Below are positions 8,835 through 18,248 of a stretch of DNA of 64,000 nucleotides, one piece after another. The first letter of the stretch is position 1; every line of letters begins with the position of its first letter. The DNA comes from Gordonia hydrophobica NBRC 16057. GTDB lineage: Bacteria; Actinomycetota; Actinomycetes; Mycobacteriales; Mycobacteriaceae. The DNA is taken from the NCBI RefSeq assembly GCF_001592365.1, contig NZ_BCWU01000002.1, positions 248,001 through 312,000 of the forward strand, written 5' to 3'. The notes under the pieces were generated by a model, which did not search any database, was not told the DNA's origin, and worked only from the letters and a program-made list of their open reading frames with translations. The translations under genes were made by a program, and so were the position numbers.

Positions 8835-9925
8835 CCGACCTCCGCCCCAACCCGTCCGTCAACGCCTCGCCCGACGTCCCGCCGCTGCCGAGCGCCCTGC
8901 GCATCGGGGACGACGTCAGCGTGGTCTTCCGCCTCCGACCGGTGGCCGTGACACTGGTCGCGGCCGTGCTGACGTTCGTCTTCTTCTGCGCGAGCATCCG
9001 GATCGGCGACCTTCCGATGTCGTTCGGCGACGTGATCCGCGCGCTGATCGGAACCGGCGATCAGGTGAATCAGTTCATCGTCCACGACCTCCGGCTGCCC
9101 CGCGCCCTGATGGGCGTCATCGTCGGCGCCGCACTCGGGATGTCGGGCGCCATCGTCCAGTCCATCTCGCACAACCCGCTGGCCAGCCCCGACATCCTCG
9201 GCATCAGTTCAGGTGCGGGCGTCGCCGCCGTCTTCCTGCTCACCACGGGCAGCACCGCGGCCGGACTGTCGCGGTACGGCATGCCCGCCGCGGCGCTCGC
9301 CGGCGGCCTGCTCACCGGAGTGATCGTCTACGTGCTCGCCGCGCGCGGCGGCATGGACGGCATCCGACTGGTGCTGATCGGCGTCGCAATCAACGCGCTC
9401 ATGCACGCCGTCATCACCTGGCTGCTGGTCCGCGCGGATCTGCGCGACGTCGGCGCCGCGAAGACCTGGTTGGTCGGCTCCCTCGAGGCCCGCACCTGGG
9501 ATCAACTCGTCGGCGTGGCCATCGTCGTCGGGATCGCAGCGCTCATCGCCCTCGGCGCGTCGTTCGCCCTGCGCGCCGTCCAACTCGGCGACGACGTCGC
9601 CCAGGGCCTCGGCGTCGGTATCGGTCGCACCCGCGCGGTGCTGCTGATCGCGGCGGTCGTGCTGGCGGCGGTGTCGGTCGCCGGCGCCGGTCCGATCGCG
9701 TTCGTCGCCTTCGTGTCGCCGCAGGTGGCGCTGCGGTTGACCGGCCAGTCCGCGCCGCCGTTGGTGGCCTCGGCCGTCATCGGCGCGATGCTGCTGTCCG
9801 GGGCCGACCTCATCACCCGCCTGTGGCTGCCCGACTACCTGCCCGTCGGCATCGTCACCGCGGCCGTCGGCGGACCGTTCCTCGTCTACCTGCTCGTCCG
9901 CCAGAACCTCAAGGGGAAGCGATGA
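8831..9925 (+). CDS. FecCD-family iron-siderophore permease, subunit 2
   Basis: A 364-residue membrane protein pairing with the preceding permease as a heterodimeric channel. Family motifs include LRLPRALMGVIVGAALGMSG, NPLASPDILGISSGAGV, LGDDVAQGLGVG and IAFVAFVSPQVALRL, with about nine to ten membrane segments. The GTG at 8831 overlaps the upstream stop by four bases and fits the family N-terminus, including a longer cytoplasmic leader of ~45 residues. The ATPase start overlaps its stop (ATGA). The order permease-permease-ATPase with a divergent binding lipoprotein is typical of fepDGC-like loci. Confidence 0.9.
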   Translation: MTDLRPNPSVNASPDVPPLPSALRIGDDVSVVFRLRPVAVTLVAAVLTFVFFCASIRIGDLPMSFGDVIRALIGTGDQVNQFIVHDLRLPRALMGVIVGAALGMSGAIVQSISHNPLASPDILGISSGAGVAAVFLLTTGSTAAGLSRYGMPAAALAGGLLTGVIVYVLAARGGMDGIRLVLIGVAINALMHAVITWLLVRADLRDVGAAKTWLVGSLEARTWDQLVGVAIVVGIAALIALGASFALRAVQLGDDVAQGLGVGIGRTRAVLLIAAVVLAAVSVAGAGPIAFVAFVSPQVALRLTGQSAPPLVASAVIGAMLLSGADLITRLWLPDYLPVGIVTAAVGGPFLVYLLVRQNLKGKR

Positions 9926-10731
9926 CCCAGACCTCTCACGAATCGCGTCTCGGCGCGCGCAGCATCACCGCCGGATACGGCGGCGCCCCGATCATCCAGG
10001 ATCTGGACCTGGAACTGCCGACCGGCGTGGTCACGACCATCATCGGCCCCAACGGGTGCGGCAAATCGACGCTGCTCCGTACCCTCGCCCGGCTGCTGAA
10101 GCCGTCCGACGGATCCGTCCTCCTGGACGGCAAAGACATCGCCTCGTACCGCACCAAGGAGGTCGCGACCAGGCTCGGGCTGCTGCCGCAGTCGCCGGTC
10201 GCACCCGAGGGCCTGACGGTCGCCGACCTCGTCGCGCGCGGCAGGCACCCGCATCAGAGTTGGATCAGCCAGTGGTCGTCGAGCGATCAGGGCGTCGTCG
10301 ACGCGGTGCTCCGCAAGACCGGCATCCGCGATCTCGCCGACCGCACCGTCGACTCGTTGTCCGGCGGCCAGCGGCAACGCGTGTGGATCTCCATGACGCT
10401 CGCCCAGGGAACTGATCTGCTGCTTCTCGACGAGCCGACCACGTTCCTCGATCTCGCGCACGCGCTGGACGTGTTGGACCTGGTCGACGACCTGCACGAG
10501 GAGGGCCGCACCATCGTCATGGTGCTGCACGACCTCAATCTGGCCGTCCGCTACAGCGACAACCTGGTCGCGATGAAGGACGGGCGCGTCGTCGCGCAGG
10601 GCCCGCCGTCCACGGTGCTGACCGAGGAGCTGCTGTTCGAGGTGTTCGGCCTGCACTCCCGCGTCGTCGACGACCCGGTCAGCGACCGGCCGATGATCGT
10701 CCCGATCGGACGGAATCACACGACGCTCTGA
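9922..10731 (+). CDS. Iron-siderophore ABC transporter ATPase
   Basis: A 269-residue ATPase that powers the FecCD permeases. It has the Walker A motif GPNGCGKST, Q-loop LLPQSP, signature LSGGQRQR, Walker B LLLLDEPTTFLDL and a switch histidine in MVLHDLN. TFLDLAHALDVLDLV is typical of the FepC/FhuC subfamily. Its ATG overlaps the upstream stop. The next gene, a phospholipase D-family protein, follows after 62 bases and is probably separate. Confidence 0.93.
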   Translation: MTQTSHESRLGARSITAGYGGAPIIQDLDLELPTGVVTTIIGPNGCGKSTLLRTLARLLKPSDGSVLLDGKDIASYRTKEVATRLGLLPQSPVAPEGLTVADLVARGRHPHQSWISQWSSSDQGVVDAVLRKTGIRDLADRTVDSLSGGQRQRVWISMTLAQGTDLLLLDEPTTFLDLAHALDVLDLVDDLHEEGRTIVMVLHDLNLAVRYSDNLVAMKDGRVVAQGPPSTVLTEELLFEVFGLHSRVVDDPVSDRPMIVPIGRNHTTL

Positions 10732-10793
10732 GACCGGCGGGGTGATGCGGAACAATCAACTGGTCCGATCCCCTACGGCAGGCTGGCGGTTCC

Positions 10794-12290
10794 ATGGAGA
10801 ACGTGCGCGAGATCGTCGTCGCAGGAGACACCTGCTGGCGTACGGGGCACGCCGACCGCCTGTCGGTGATCATCGACGCCGACGACTACTTCAGGCACGC
10901 GAAAGCGGCCCTGTTGCAAGCACGACGGCGAGTGATGCTGATCGGCTGGGAGGTCGATTCGCGGATCCGGCTGGACCCGACGTCCCACGACCCCGAGGTC
11001 CCCGATGTGCTCGGTGAACTGCTGCCCTGGCTCACCCGCACGCGACCGGACCTGGAGATCTACGTCCTGCGCTGGAGTGTCGGGGTGCTGACCGGTCTCG
11101 GTCGCGGTCTGCTGCCGCCCACCCTGCAGGATCTGCTCACCGGGCGCCGATTGCATTATCGGGTCGACGCCGCGCACCCGTTCTCGTCGGCGCACCATCA
11201 GAAGATCCTGGTGATCGACGACCGCTTCGCGTTCTGCGGGGGCATCGACATGACCGTCGACCGGTGGGACACCTCCGATCATCGTTCCTCGCATCCCGAG
11301 CGCGTCAATCCCGACGGCAAACCGTACGGTCCGTGGCACGACGCCACGCTGGCGCTGGACGGCGACGCCGCACGAATCGTCGCCGATGTGGCTCGCGATC
11401 GGTGGGAGACGGCGACCGGCACGCCGGTCGCGCCGATCGAGATCGACACGGAGCCCGTCTGGCCGCCCGATCTGGCGGTCGATGTCCGCGACTGCGTGGT
11501 CGGAGTGTCGCGCACGCTGCCCGAGGACGGCGCGCGGAGCGAGGTGCTGGAGATCCGGCGGCTCTACCTCGCCGCGATCGCCGCCGCCCGCGACCTGCTC
11601 TACATCGAGAGTCAGTATTTGGCCTCGCGGGACATCGCGGAGGCCCTCGCCGCGCGGCTCGCCGAACCGGACGGACCCGAGATCGTCGTCGTGCTGCCGC
11701 GCCATGCGGACGGCCAGGTGGAACGCCGGTCGATGGACGGGGCTCGGCACCGGTTGCTCCGTCTGCTCTGGCATGCGGATTCACATGAGCGCTTCCATGC
11801 GTATTATCCGGTCACCGCCGAGTCGGAGAACATCTACGTGCACGCCAAGGTGCTGATCGTGGACGACCGGCTGCTCCGCATCGGCTCGTCGAACCTGAAC
11901 AATCGATCGTTGGGTTTCGACAGTGAATGCGATGTGGCCCTCGACGTGGCAGGCAACACCGGCCGGGCCGAGGAGATCGCCGCCACGATCCGCCGGATCA
12001 GAACCCGGCTGATCACCGAACACCTCGGCACTACCGCCGACGATCTCGACAGTGCCGTGACCACCGCGGGATCGCTGGCCGGCGCCATCGAGGCGTTGAG
12101 CGGCGACGGCCGGGGTTTACGTGTGTTCGATCGCGAGGTCGTGGCAGACGAGGACTCCGTCCTCGCCGAAGACGAATTGATCGACCCTGAAGGCGTCTCG
12201 ACCAACGGACTCAACCGCGTGCACCGGATGCTGCTGCGGCGGGCCGGCGCCGTCGGTGCGACGATCCGCCGCCCGTGGCGCCGCCGCTGA
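10794..12290 (+). CDS. Phospholipase D-family protein with two HKD motifs
   Basis: A 498-residue protein with two catalytic motifs, HHQKILVIDD (about residues 133-142) and HAKVLIVDD (about 350), each fitting HxKx4D. Such proteins hydrolyse or exchange phosphodiester bonds in phospholipids. The paired architecture, the GSSNLNNRS motif after the second HKD and the length resemble soluble bacterial PLD/cardiolipin-synthase-like enzymes. There is no clear signal peptide or N-terminal membrane segment, so it is probably cytoplasmic or peripheral. The ATG at 10,794 sits a few bases after a GGCGG-like sequence. Confidence 0.85.
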   Translation: MENVREIVVAGDTCWRTGHADRLSVIIDADDYFRHAKAALLQARRRVMLIGWEVDSRIRLDPTSHDPEVPDVLGELLPWLTRTRPDLEIYVLRWSVGVLTGLGRGLLPPTLQDLLTGRRLHYRVDAAHPFSSAHHQKILVIDDRFAFCGGIDMTVDRWDTSDHRSSHPERVNPDGKPYGPWHDATLALDGDAARIVADVARDRWETATGTPVAPIEIDTEPVWPPDLAVDVRDCVVGVSRTLPEDGARSEVLEIRRLYLAAIAAARDLLYIESQYLASRDIAEALAARLAEPDGPEIVVVLPRHADGQVERRSMDGARHRLLRLLWHADSHERFHAYYPVTAESENIYVHAKVLIVDDRLLRIGSSNLNNRSLGFDSECDVALDVAGNTGRAEEIAATIRRIRTRLITEHLGTTADDLDSAVTTAGSLAGAIEALSGDGRGLRVFDREVVADEDSVLAEDELIDPEGVSTNGLNRVHRMLLRRAGAVGATIRRPWRRR

Positions 12291-12304
12291 TTCAGTCTCG
12301 AGCG

Positions 12305-12568
12305 TCAGCCTCGACCGGCGGCCGCGTAGTACGGGCCGGCGTCCGCCGGATCCAGATCCGATGCGTCGCCGTAGCCAGCGGCGATGAGGTCGAAGGCGTC
12401 GAACTCTTCGCGGTCGAACGGGCCGGCGGTCTTGGTGTAGGCCAGCCCGAGGCTGGTGTAGAACACCGTTCCGACGCTGATCGCATCGATGTCGGTCCAG
12501 TCCGGTGTGCGCGGCGCGAACAGTTCCGGGTCGATGACCGGCGGGACGAGATGGGCTGTGATCGTCAT
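12305..12568 (-). CDS. Small acidic protein of unknown function
   Basis: An 87-residue protein I do not recognise. It is rich in Asp, Ala and aromatic residues (for example FDREEFDAFDLIAAGYGDAS), with no cysteine, signal peptide or membrane segment. The ATG at 12,568 has a GAGAGGA-type ribosome site and is preferred to a longer Arg/Pro-rich upstream extension that looks non-coding. It converges on the phospholipase gene and diverges from the large LuxR-family regulator, to which it could be functionally linked. Confidence 0.5.
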   Translation of the reverse strand: MTITAHLVPPVIDPELFAPRTPDWTDIDAISVGTVFYTSLGLAYTKTAGPFDREEFDAFDLIAAGYGDASDLDPADAGPYYAAAGRG

Positions 12569-12714
12569 CAGGTTCCTCTCCCTACGCGCCTTCGGGAGTG
12601 CCCCGGTTCGGCGCCCTGTTGTGAACTGTGCCACAACGATCGGCTCGGGTGTGTCACCGACGCGCGGGGCGATGGGTTGGTCTACGGACCGCGCAACCGA
12701 AAGGCTCGACAAGA

Positions 12715-15387
12715 ATGCCGGACGCGCATGCAGTACACCGGTCGGCAGGCGATGATGAGGTGATGCTCCGCAAGCACCTGGTCTGTCGCCCCGCTTTCGA
12801 GGTCGCCTGCGCCGACGTGGCGAGCGCGGTGGCGACCGGCACGGCCGCACAGATCTTCATCGTCGGAGCGCCGGGCGTCGGCAAGACGACCCTACTGCAG
12901 CACGTGGTCGCCGCCGTCGACGACGTTCGCATCCACTCCAGCACCGCATGCGAAACCGATTCGACGACGCCGTATGCCATCTCTCGCCAACTGTTCGGCG
13001 CCGACGGCTTCTGCTCGGATCAGGCGGCGGCCGAACAACGATTCGCCGAGCTGACCGCCGAATTCAGTCGCCGCGGTCCGACGATCCTCGTCGTCGACAA
13101 TGCGCAGTCAGCGGATCGCGAGTCGCTGGATCTGCTGCATCGGCTGATCGTCGTCGGGCGCGACCTACCGCTGGTGGTCGTTGCGGCGTTCACCCCGTTG
13201 CCCACCCGATCCTCGCTCAGCAGGATGCGAGCGATCGGCGGGTCAGTCCGCACGATCGAATTGGGCGCCTTCACGAGGGCCGAAGTGTCCGCGGCTGTCG
13301 CGTGCCGCGGCCGGGCGTCGGCACAGCTCACCGCCGACATCCTCGAATCGACAGGTGGAAATCCGTATCTCGTCGCACGCGCCCTCGAGCGGGGCCGACG
13401 GCCGGACGACAGTTCCGGTGCGTTCGACGCGGAGATCGCGGCGTATGTCGATCTCCTCGATCCGAGCGCCCGCGAAGTGGTCGATGTCGTCGCGGCTGCG
13501 GGCGGCCCACTCCTCCCGGCCACCCTGTCCACCATCCGCGGCCAGGCCCCGACGGCCCTCGTCACGCCCTTAGCCGCCGGTGTCAGTTCCGGACTGCTGG
13601 TCGTTACGGAGACCGGTGAGGTCGACTGCGCCAGCGAGGTCCACCGTCGAGTCGTGATCGACGCGGTCCAGCCGGCCGTGCGGACCCTCCTCGACGAGGC
13701 GATCGCGTACGGCCTGGTCCATGGGGGAGGCACTCCCGAACAGATCTCTCGGCATCAGGCTCGGCGCGGCAGTGCGCCGGCCTCGCGACACGCCGTGTCG
13801 ATCCCGATTCTGGGAAGTTTCGACACCGGCGAGTTGGACGCTGCGGTCACCAGCGAACCGGACGTCGCCCACGTCGTCGTTCTGGCCGAGTCGGGCAGGT
13901 TCGCCGAGGCGGCCGCGGCGGCGAGCCGGCTACGGGACACCGCGATGGATGCGGAGAGTCGGCTCACCCTGTTGTTCGCCGAACTCGGCGCAGCCCTGTT
14001 CGCCGCCGATCCGCACCGCAGCCGCTCCGTCATCGACGAGATCCGGTTGCACCGCTTGACTCCGGAGACCATCGAATGGTTGCGGCTGCTCCCCGTGTGG
14101 CTCGACGACCTCAACGGCCGCCACTCACCGCGCACCGCCTACGCCGCGCCGGCCGGCGAGGCTCCGTTGCCCGGTTTCACTCTCGACACGATCGGCGTCG
14201 GAATACACGACATGGTCCGGGGCGACTGCGTGCGGGCGCTCGCCGATTTCGAGCGAGGTGAGACACGTAATCGCCACGACAGCCCGGTCAGCGCTGAACG
14301 TCCGCTGCAGGGCACCTGGGCGCGATGGGCCGCGCTGCATGCTTACGGCCCGACGGCGGCCGCCGGGCGGCGACTGCCGAACGCCGTTGTGGGAAGCAGC
14401 ATGTCTGATCTGTGGCTCATCCCGATGCACCACTCGGTGTCGGCCGAGGTCTGTTTGGCCCTCGGTCGGTTCGACGACGCGGCGCATGCCGCGAACGAGG
14501 CGCTTGACGCGGCGCGGCGAACCGGCTGGGCATTGACGTCGATGGCTGCGGCGTGCCTCGCCTCCGTCCACGTCCACCGTGGCGACCTCGACCGCGCCGA
14601 CGAGACCCTCGCGTCATGGCGCCGGGAGTCTCATCCGCTTGCCTTCGGTTTCCCCGACCCGGAGTTGGTACGGGCAGAGATCGACAGCGCCCGCGGCCGG
14701 CACGGCGCGGCCGCTCGTCGGGCACAGAGCGCATGGCAGACCGCGGTCCGTTCCGACTGCACTCTGTGGCTGCTGCGGCGAGCACCGACAGTTCTCCGGC
14801 TCGCCACCCAAGCCGACGATGCGGCCCTGCGGGATTCAGTGACGACGGACCTCGCACGCCTGTCCGCGTCCGGCGCTCCGGCGCTCGCTACCGGGATCGA
14901 CCTGTGCAGAGCGTTGCAGTCCGGCGATCTGCGGGCCGCCGACGCCGCCGCCGACGGCTGCCGCATGGTCGGTGACACAGTCGGCGAACTCGCGGCCCTC
15001 GAGGAGATCGCGTGCTCGTACGCTGCGTCAGATTTGCGCGATCCAGCACGGGCCACGGCCGACCGTGCCATGCGACTGGCCGACCGCATCGGCAGTCCCA
15101 CCAGCCAGATCCGGATCCGCGCGCGGATGGGCCGGTACGACATCCGATTCGGTTCGACTGCCATCCGCACGGAGCCGGCTATCGGCTGGGCATCACTGAC
15201 CCGCTCGGAGCGACGGATCGCCGAACTCGTCAGCAGCGGACGCACCAGCACACAGATCGCCGAGCAACTGGGGATCTCACCGCGCACCGTGCAGACGCAC
15301 GTCTCCCACGCGCTGGCCAAACTGGGCCTGACGTCGCGCACCCAGTTGGCGGCCGAGGCTGTAAGGGTCACTGGGACTGAATCATGA
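12715..15387 (+). CDS. Large ATP-binding LuxR-family (LAL) regulator
   Basis: An ~890-residue MalT/LAL-type regulator. It has an N-terminal STAND-like ATPase with Walker A GAPGVGKTT and Walker B TILVVDNAQ, a long alpha-helical TPR-like middle, and a C-terminal LuxR helix-turn-helix (LTRSERRIAELVSSG through ISPRTVQTHVSHALAKL). Such proteins bind an inducer and ATP, oligomerise and activate transcription. ATG 12,715 or ATG 12,763 could be the start; the second begins right before conserved-looking sequence. Its stop overlaps by six bases the stop of the convergent secreted glycine-rich gene. Its target is unknown; the neighbouring gene is an obvious candidate. Confidence 0.88.
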   Translation: MPDAHAVHRSAGDDEVMLRKHLVCRPAFEVACADVASAVATGTAAQIFIVGAPGVGKTTLLQHVVAAVDDVRIHSSTACETDSTTPYAISRQLFGADGFCSDQAAAEQRFAELTAEFSRRGPTILVVDNAQSADRESLDLLHRLIVVGRDLPLVVVAAFTPLPTRSSLSRMRAIGGSVRTIELGAFTRAEVSAAVACRGRASAQLTADILESTGGNPYLVARALERGRRPDDSSGAFDAEIAAYVDLLDPSAREVVDVVAAAGGPLLPATLSTIRGQAPTALVTPLAAGVSSGLLVVTETGEVDCASEVHRRVVIDAVQPAVRTLLDEAIAYGLVHGGGTPEQISRHQARRGSAPASRHAVSIPILGSFDTGELDAAVTSEPDVAHVVVLAESGRFAEAAAAASRLRDTAMDAESRLTLLFAELGAALFAADPHRSRSVIDEIRLHRLTPETIEWLRLLPVWLDDLNGRHSPRTAYAAPAGEAPLPGFTLDTIGVGIHDMVRGDCVRALADFERGETRNRHDSPVSAERPLQGTWARWAALHAYGPTAAAGRRLPNAVVGSSMSDLWLIPMHHSVSAEVCLALGRFDDAAHAANEALDAARRTGWALTSMAAACLASVHVHRGDLDRADETLASWRRESHPLAFGFPDPELVRAEIDSARGRHGAAARRAQSAWQTAVRSDCTLWLLRRAPTVLRLATQADDAALRDSVTTDLARLSASGAPALATGIDLCRALQSGDLRAADAAADGCRMVGDTVGELAALEEIACSYAASDLRDPARATADRAMRLADRIGSPTSQIRIRARMGRYDIRFGSTAIRTEPAIGWASLTRSERRIAELVSSGRTSTQIAEQLGISPRTVQTHVSHALAKLGLTSRTQLAAEAVRVTGTES

Positions 15388-16269
15388 ACCGAAGTCGAGA
15401 GATCCGAAGTCGAGGGATCCGTTGCCACCTGAACCGCAGGTGGAGCCCTTCGCCGGCTGATCAGCGAAGGTCAGAACGATCGTCGGCCCCCCGGTCGCCG
15501 CCACAGCGGTGAACCCTGCCGGATACTGAGACGACCCCGCCCCGCCGCCTCCAGCATTCCCCGGGGAGACGTCCCCGGCACCGCCCCCGCCACCGTGCAC
15601 GCCGCCGCCGCCACCACTGCCGCCGAAGACGCCGTCACCCCCCGCACCGCCGGCGCCACCGACTGCATTGGCGCCCGAAGCGATCGGCGCGTTCGGGATT
15701 GATCGCGCTACACCGCCCTTGCCACCGTCTCCACCGGACGACCCACCCCGAGCATCCGGGTAGAACTTGCCACCACCACCGCCGCCGCCGGCAACGATCG
15801 AAGTGGATCCCGCTGTGAGTGCCGACGCTCCGCCGCCGCCTCCGCCGGGGGCGAACCCGCGGCCACCGGCCCCACCGGGGCGCTTGGCACCGGTTCCTCC
15901 GGCACCGCCGTCCCCACCAGACGCACCGTCGGTGGCGACGACCAAGTCCACTCTGCACGAACCCGTCAGTTGCATCGTCCCGGTCACCTCCGTACCCTTG
16001 CCGCCCGCACTCTGGTACCCGTCGCCGCCGGTGCCGCCGACCACTTTCACCTCGACAGTCTGCACACCTCCCGGCAACGTGTACGTACCGCTATAGCCCG
16101 AATCGAAGGTGCACACGCGCTTGGCGTTGCTCGACACACAGTTGAAGGCGGGTGCGGCGTCGCCGACACCGGCGGCAAAGACCGTTCCGGACGTGGCGAG
16201 TGCCGCCGCGAAACCGACCGCAGCAAATCGCCGGGCCGGGCCGAGTGACGTCGTTGCTGGTGCATTCAT
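15382..16269 (-). CDS. Secreted glycine-rich protein
   Basis: A 295-residue exported protein. An Ala-rich signal peptide (about residues 1-37, ending near GDAAPA) precedes a small beta-rich stretch with cysteines (FNCVSSNAKRVCTFDSGYSG). Then come VQTVEVKVVGG and ~180 residues dominated by Gly-Gly-X, recalling the glycine-rich domain found in many secreted actinobacterial proteins. The C-terminus has a short duplication (GSLDFGSLDFGS). The ATG at 16,269 follows GGAGAC. It might be a wall or matrix protein. It is not a PE_PGRS protein, because no PE domain is present. It converges on the LAL regulator with overlapping stops. Confidence 0.8.
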   Translation of the reverse strand: MNAPATTSLGPARRFAAVGFAAALATSGTVFAAGVGDAAPAFNCVSSNAKRVCTFDSGYSGTYTLPGGVQTVEVKVVGGTGGDGYQSAGGKGTEVTGTMQLTGSCRVDLVVATDGASGGDGGAGGTGAKRPGGAGGRGFAPGGGGGGASALTAGSTSIVAGGGGGGGKFYPDARGGSSGGDGGKGGVARSIPNAPIASGANAVGGAGGAGGDGVFGGSGGGGGVHGGGGGAGDVSPGNAGGGGAGSSQYPAGFTAVAATGGPTIVLTFADQPAKGSTCGSGGNGSLDFGSLDFGS

Positions 16270-16359
16270 GCGATTGTCTCCTTCGAGAATGGGCGGCACT
16301 CTGGGCCGTCACGTCCAGGCGGAACCGCTCCAGAACACCACGCCCGAACGACCGAGACA

Positions 16360-16375
16360 TACGTCAAATGACGTA
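16360..16375. promoter_or_regulatory. Perfect palindrome upstream of the glycine-rich gene
   Basis: TACGTCAAATGACGTA is two perfect 7-base arms around AA, about 90 bases upstream of the glycine-rich protein start. It looks like a dimeric regulator site. The remaining part of the 430-base gap (16,270-16,698) shows no gene or other structure I can support. Confidence 0.4.
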
Positions 16376-16698
16376 GATCGCCAAATAATCCAGGATCTCC
16401 AAATCCCGGTCACCACGGCTGGCCGTGCAGACACGGAGTCGCACTATCGGCCGGTTCAGACAGGCCCACGTCACTCAACCGCGCCACGAGTGCAGCTGTC
16501 GTCGACGATAAGTGCGCCAGAACCCCGAACTCGGGCGAGGTCTCCGACTCATTCCGACTCGACAGGTCGTCATGCCGGGATTGCTTGTCGTTCAAGGGAA
16601 TTACCTGCCACCTCGTGTCCTACCATGTCGAGAGCAAATCTCGCAGACAGGATAAAACAAATGAAGCGACCGTTCACGTATCTCGAGGAATGCGCCGC

Positions 16699-17298
16699 AT
16701 GAGTGGAGTTGACACAGGATCCGACTGGTCCGTCGTGCTGTTGATCGGCTGGTTCATCGTTGGCCTAGTCATGGCTGTCGTCGTCAGCATGATCGCTCAA
16801 GGCAAGAATCGCGACGGCGTGGGCTGGGGACTACTGGGGTTCTTCTTCGGCTTCTTCGCACTCATCGTGGCACTCATCGTTCCCGAGATCGCACGGGTTC
16901 CACGCGGCATGATCTCGGTGACCTGCCCTCGGTGCAACGCGAAACAGAACATAATGCGGACGGAGTCCTCGTACGACTGTTGGCAATGCCACTTGGTGAG
17001 CCCAGCCCCGCAAGGTCCACCGATACCCGTTCGGCTGACTCCCGAACAGGAAGCACGGAACCGCGAATTGTTCCGGCAATCACGACCATTCCGCTACACA
17101 CGGATCGGAGCGATCGTTGGCGCGGTGTGGGCCGTCGTCAGCAACACCATCAACATGATGCTCGCCGGTGACGGCATCACCGGTTTCGCGGTGATGTCGA
17201 CCATCGTCGGAGTCATCTTCCTCGGAACAGTCGGCGGCCTGATCGGCGCGGCCGCAGGAATGATTACCGACAAAGTGAAGGCTCGGCCCGGAGGCTGA
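16699..17298 (+). CDS. Four-segment membrane protein with a zinc-ribbon
   Basis: A 199-residue membrane protein of unknown function. Two N-terminal membrane segments (VVLLIGWFIVGLVMAVVVSM and GWGLLGFFFGFFALIVALIV) are followed by a cytoplasmic zinc-ribbon-like CPRCN...CWQC (about residues 77-98). Two more hydrophobic segments form the C-terminal half. The ATG at 16,699 is preceded by a GAGGA. It is a monocistronic gene between the secreted glycine-rich protein and the tRNA-Gly element. The CxxC pairs suggest metal or thiol binding; nothing indicates a substrate. Confidence 0.65.
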   Translation: MSGVDTGSDWSVVLLIGWFIVGLVMAVVVSMIAQGKNRDGVGWGLLGFFFGFFALIVALIVPEIARVPRGMISVTCPRCNAKQNIMRTESSYDCWQCHLVSPAPQGPPIPVRLTPEQEARNRELFRQSRPFRYTRIGAIVGAVWAVVSNTINMMLAGDGITGFAVMSTIVGVIFLGTVGGLIGAAAGMITDKVKARPGG

Positions 17299-17569
17299 TT
17301 CCCTCCGAGAACAGCGATCACTTCGACTGGTCGCACCTCATGTCGCCCTGTCTTGCGCCACCGTCTGAGTGCACGGGGAGGGCAAGACCGGCCGAGGGAG
17401 CATTAAAGGCCAGAATATGTACAGATCCGCCGGTGGTTTCCGATGCCTGACCTCAAGTGATTGCTGGTCGAACATGCTTTGGGAAAGCATGTCCCGCGTC
17501 AGATTCTTGCCTGCAACCACGACACGGACACCCGAGAACGCCGCCCGCGGAATCGTCTCGCTGACTTCA

Positions 17570-17605
17570 GCTCCCGAACCCGCCATCGACGGTAGGTTCG
17601 GGAGC
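17570..17605 (+). terminator. Hairpin with short T-run
   Basis: An 11-base perfect stem, GCTCCCGAACC and GGTTCGGGAGC, with a 14-base loop, followed a few bases later by TTTT. It could end transcription from the membrane-protein gene 270 bases upstream, or insulate the host side of the integrated element. Confidence 0.55.
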
Positions 17606-17692
17606 CGACGTTTTCGCGTGAGACCGAGAATGAGGGTTAAAGACCATCAATGCGGAAAGCCCGCAAAATCGCTCTGACCATTACCTTTAAGG

Positions 17693-17734
17693 AGACGGCA
17701 ACCGGAATCGAACCCGCACTCCCAGCTTGGGAAG
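17693..17734 (-). repeat. Displaced tRNA-Gly 3' fragment (left attachment site)
   Basis: On the minus strand this reads as the 3' half of a glycine tRNA: the last base of the anticodon stem, the TTCCCAA loop, a T-arm with TTCGATT, and a mutated acceptor arm. Bases 17,704-17,734 match 21,073-21,103 inside the intact tRNA-Gly(CCC) with one mismatch in 31. Similarity continues in the 3' flank (CGCTCTGACCA in both). This is the expected scar of integration by a tyrosine recombinase into a tRNA anticodon loop. Confidence 0.85.
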
Positions 17735-18248
17735 TGCTTTCGGGCAATCACCGCTGAGTCGCAAACAGCGAGGTAAGAAGCCTGCTCGATTTCTCAAGTT
17801 CGCGATTTGACCTGGCCATATGCGGACGTTCGGTGCGGTTCGCGGTCGGTTCAGGACGCCCTAGACCGGGCGGCGGTTCGCTCAAGTCGCGGCCCTACGC
17901 GGCCCCGATTGGTGGCCGCCAGCCAACACCAGCAACCGGCCTACTGTGCTCGTGCGAACGGATCGGCTAGCTTGCACTGCCGGCATTCGTAGGAGGCGGC
18001 CTCACGCGGAATGTTTGGCTTCGCGATACTCGGTCAGTCGAGCGTGGAACGCGAAGCTGTCAGGTCGAGAACATCTTGAATATCGGTTACCGGCTGGACA
18101 CGACGCCAGTGCACTGTTGGACGGAATTGGTCTGAACGACTGACACCTGCCGTAGGTATAACTGATGCTGAACTTGGCGATCGTTTCGTGGATCGGCCTG
18201 AGGGGATTGCGAGGAGCCGCGTACCGACAGGGCTTCACATGGGAAGCT

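Larger units (their letters stand above)
17299..18248. other. Gene-poor stretch spanning the left end of the integrated element
   Basis: There is no convincing gene here. It holds a perfect hairpin CATGCTTT-GGG-AAAGCATG (17,473-17,491), a longer terminator-like hairpin (17,570-17,605) and the displaced tRNA-Gly fragment (17,693-17,734). From about 17,735 to 18,248, inside the element, I see only short spurious frames. Confidence 0.7.

Noticed and set aside
12305..12850. 181-residue protein including the Arg/Pro-rich upstream part
   Set aside because: The upstream part is antisense to the LAL regulator; a good ribosome site supports the 87-residue start at 12,568.
10794..16269. Natural-product gene cluster around the LAL regulator
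   Set aside because: No synthase, tailoring or transporter genes typical of a cluster lie nearby.
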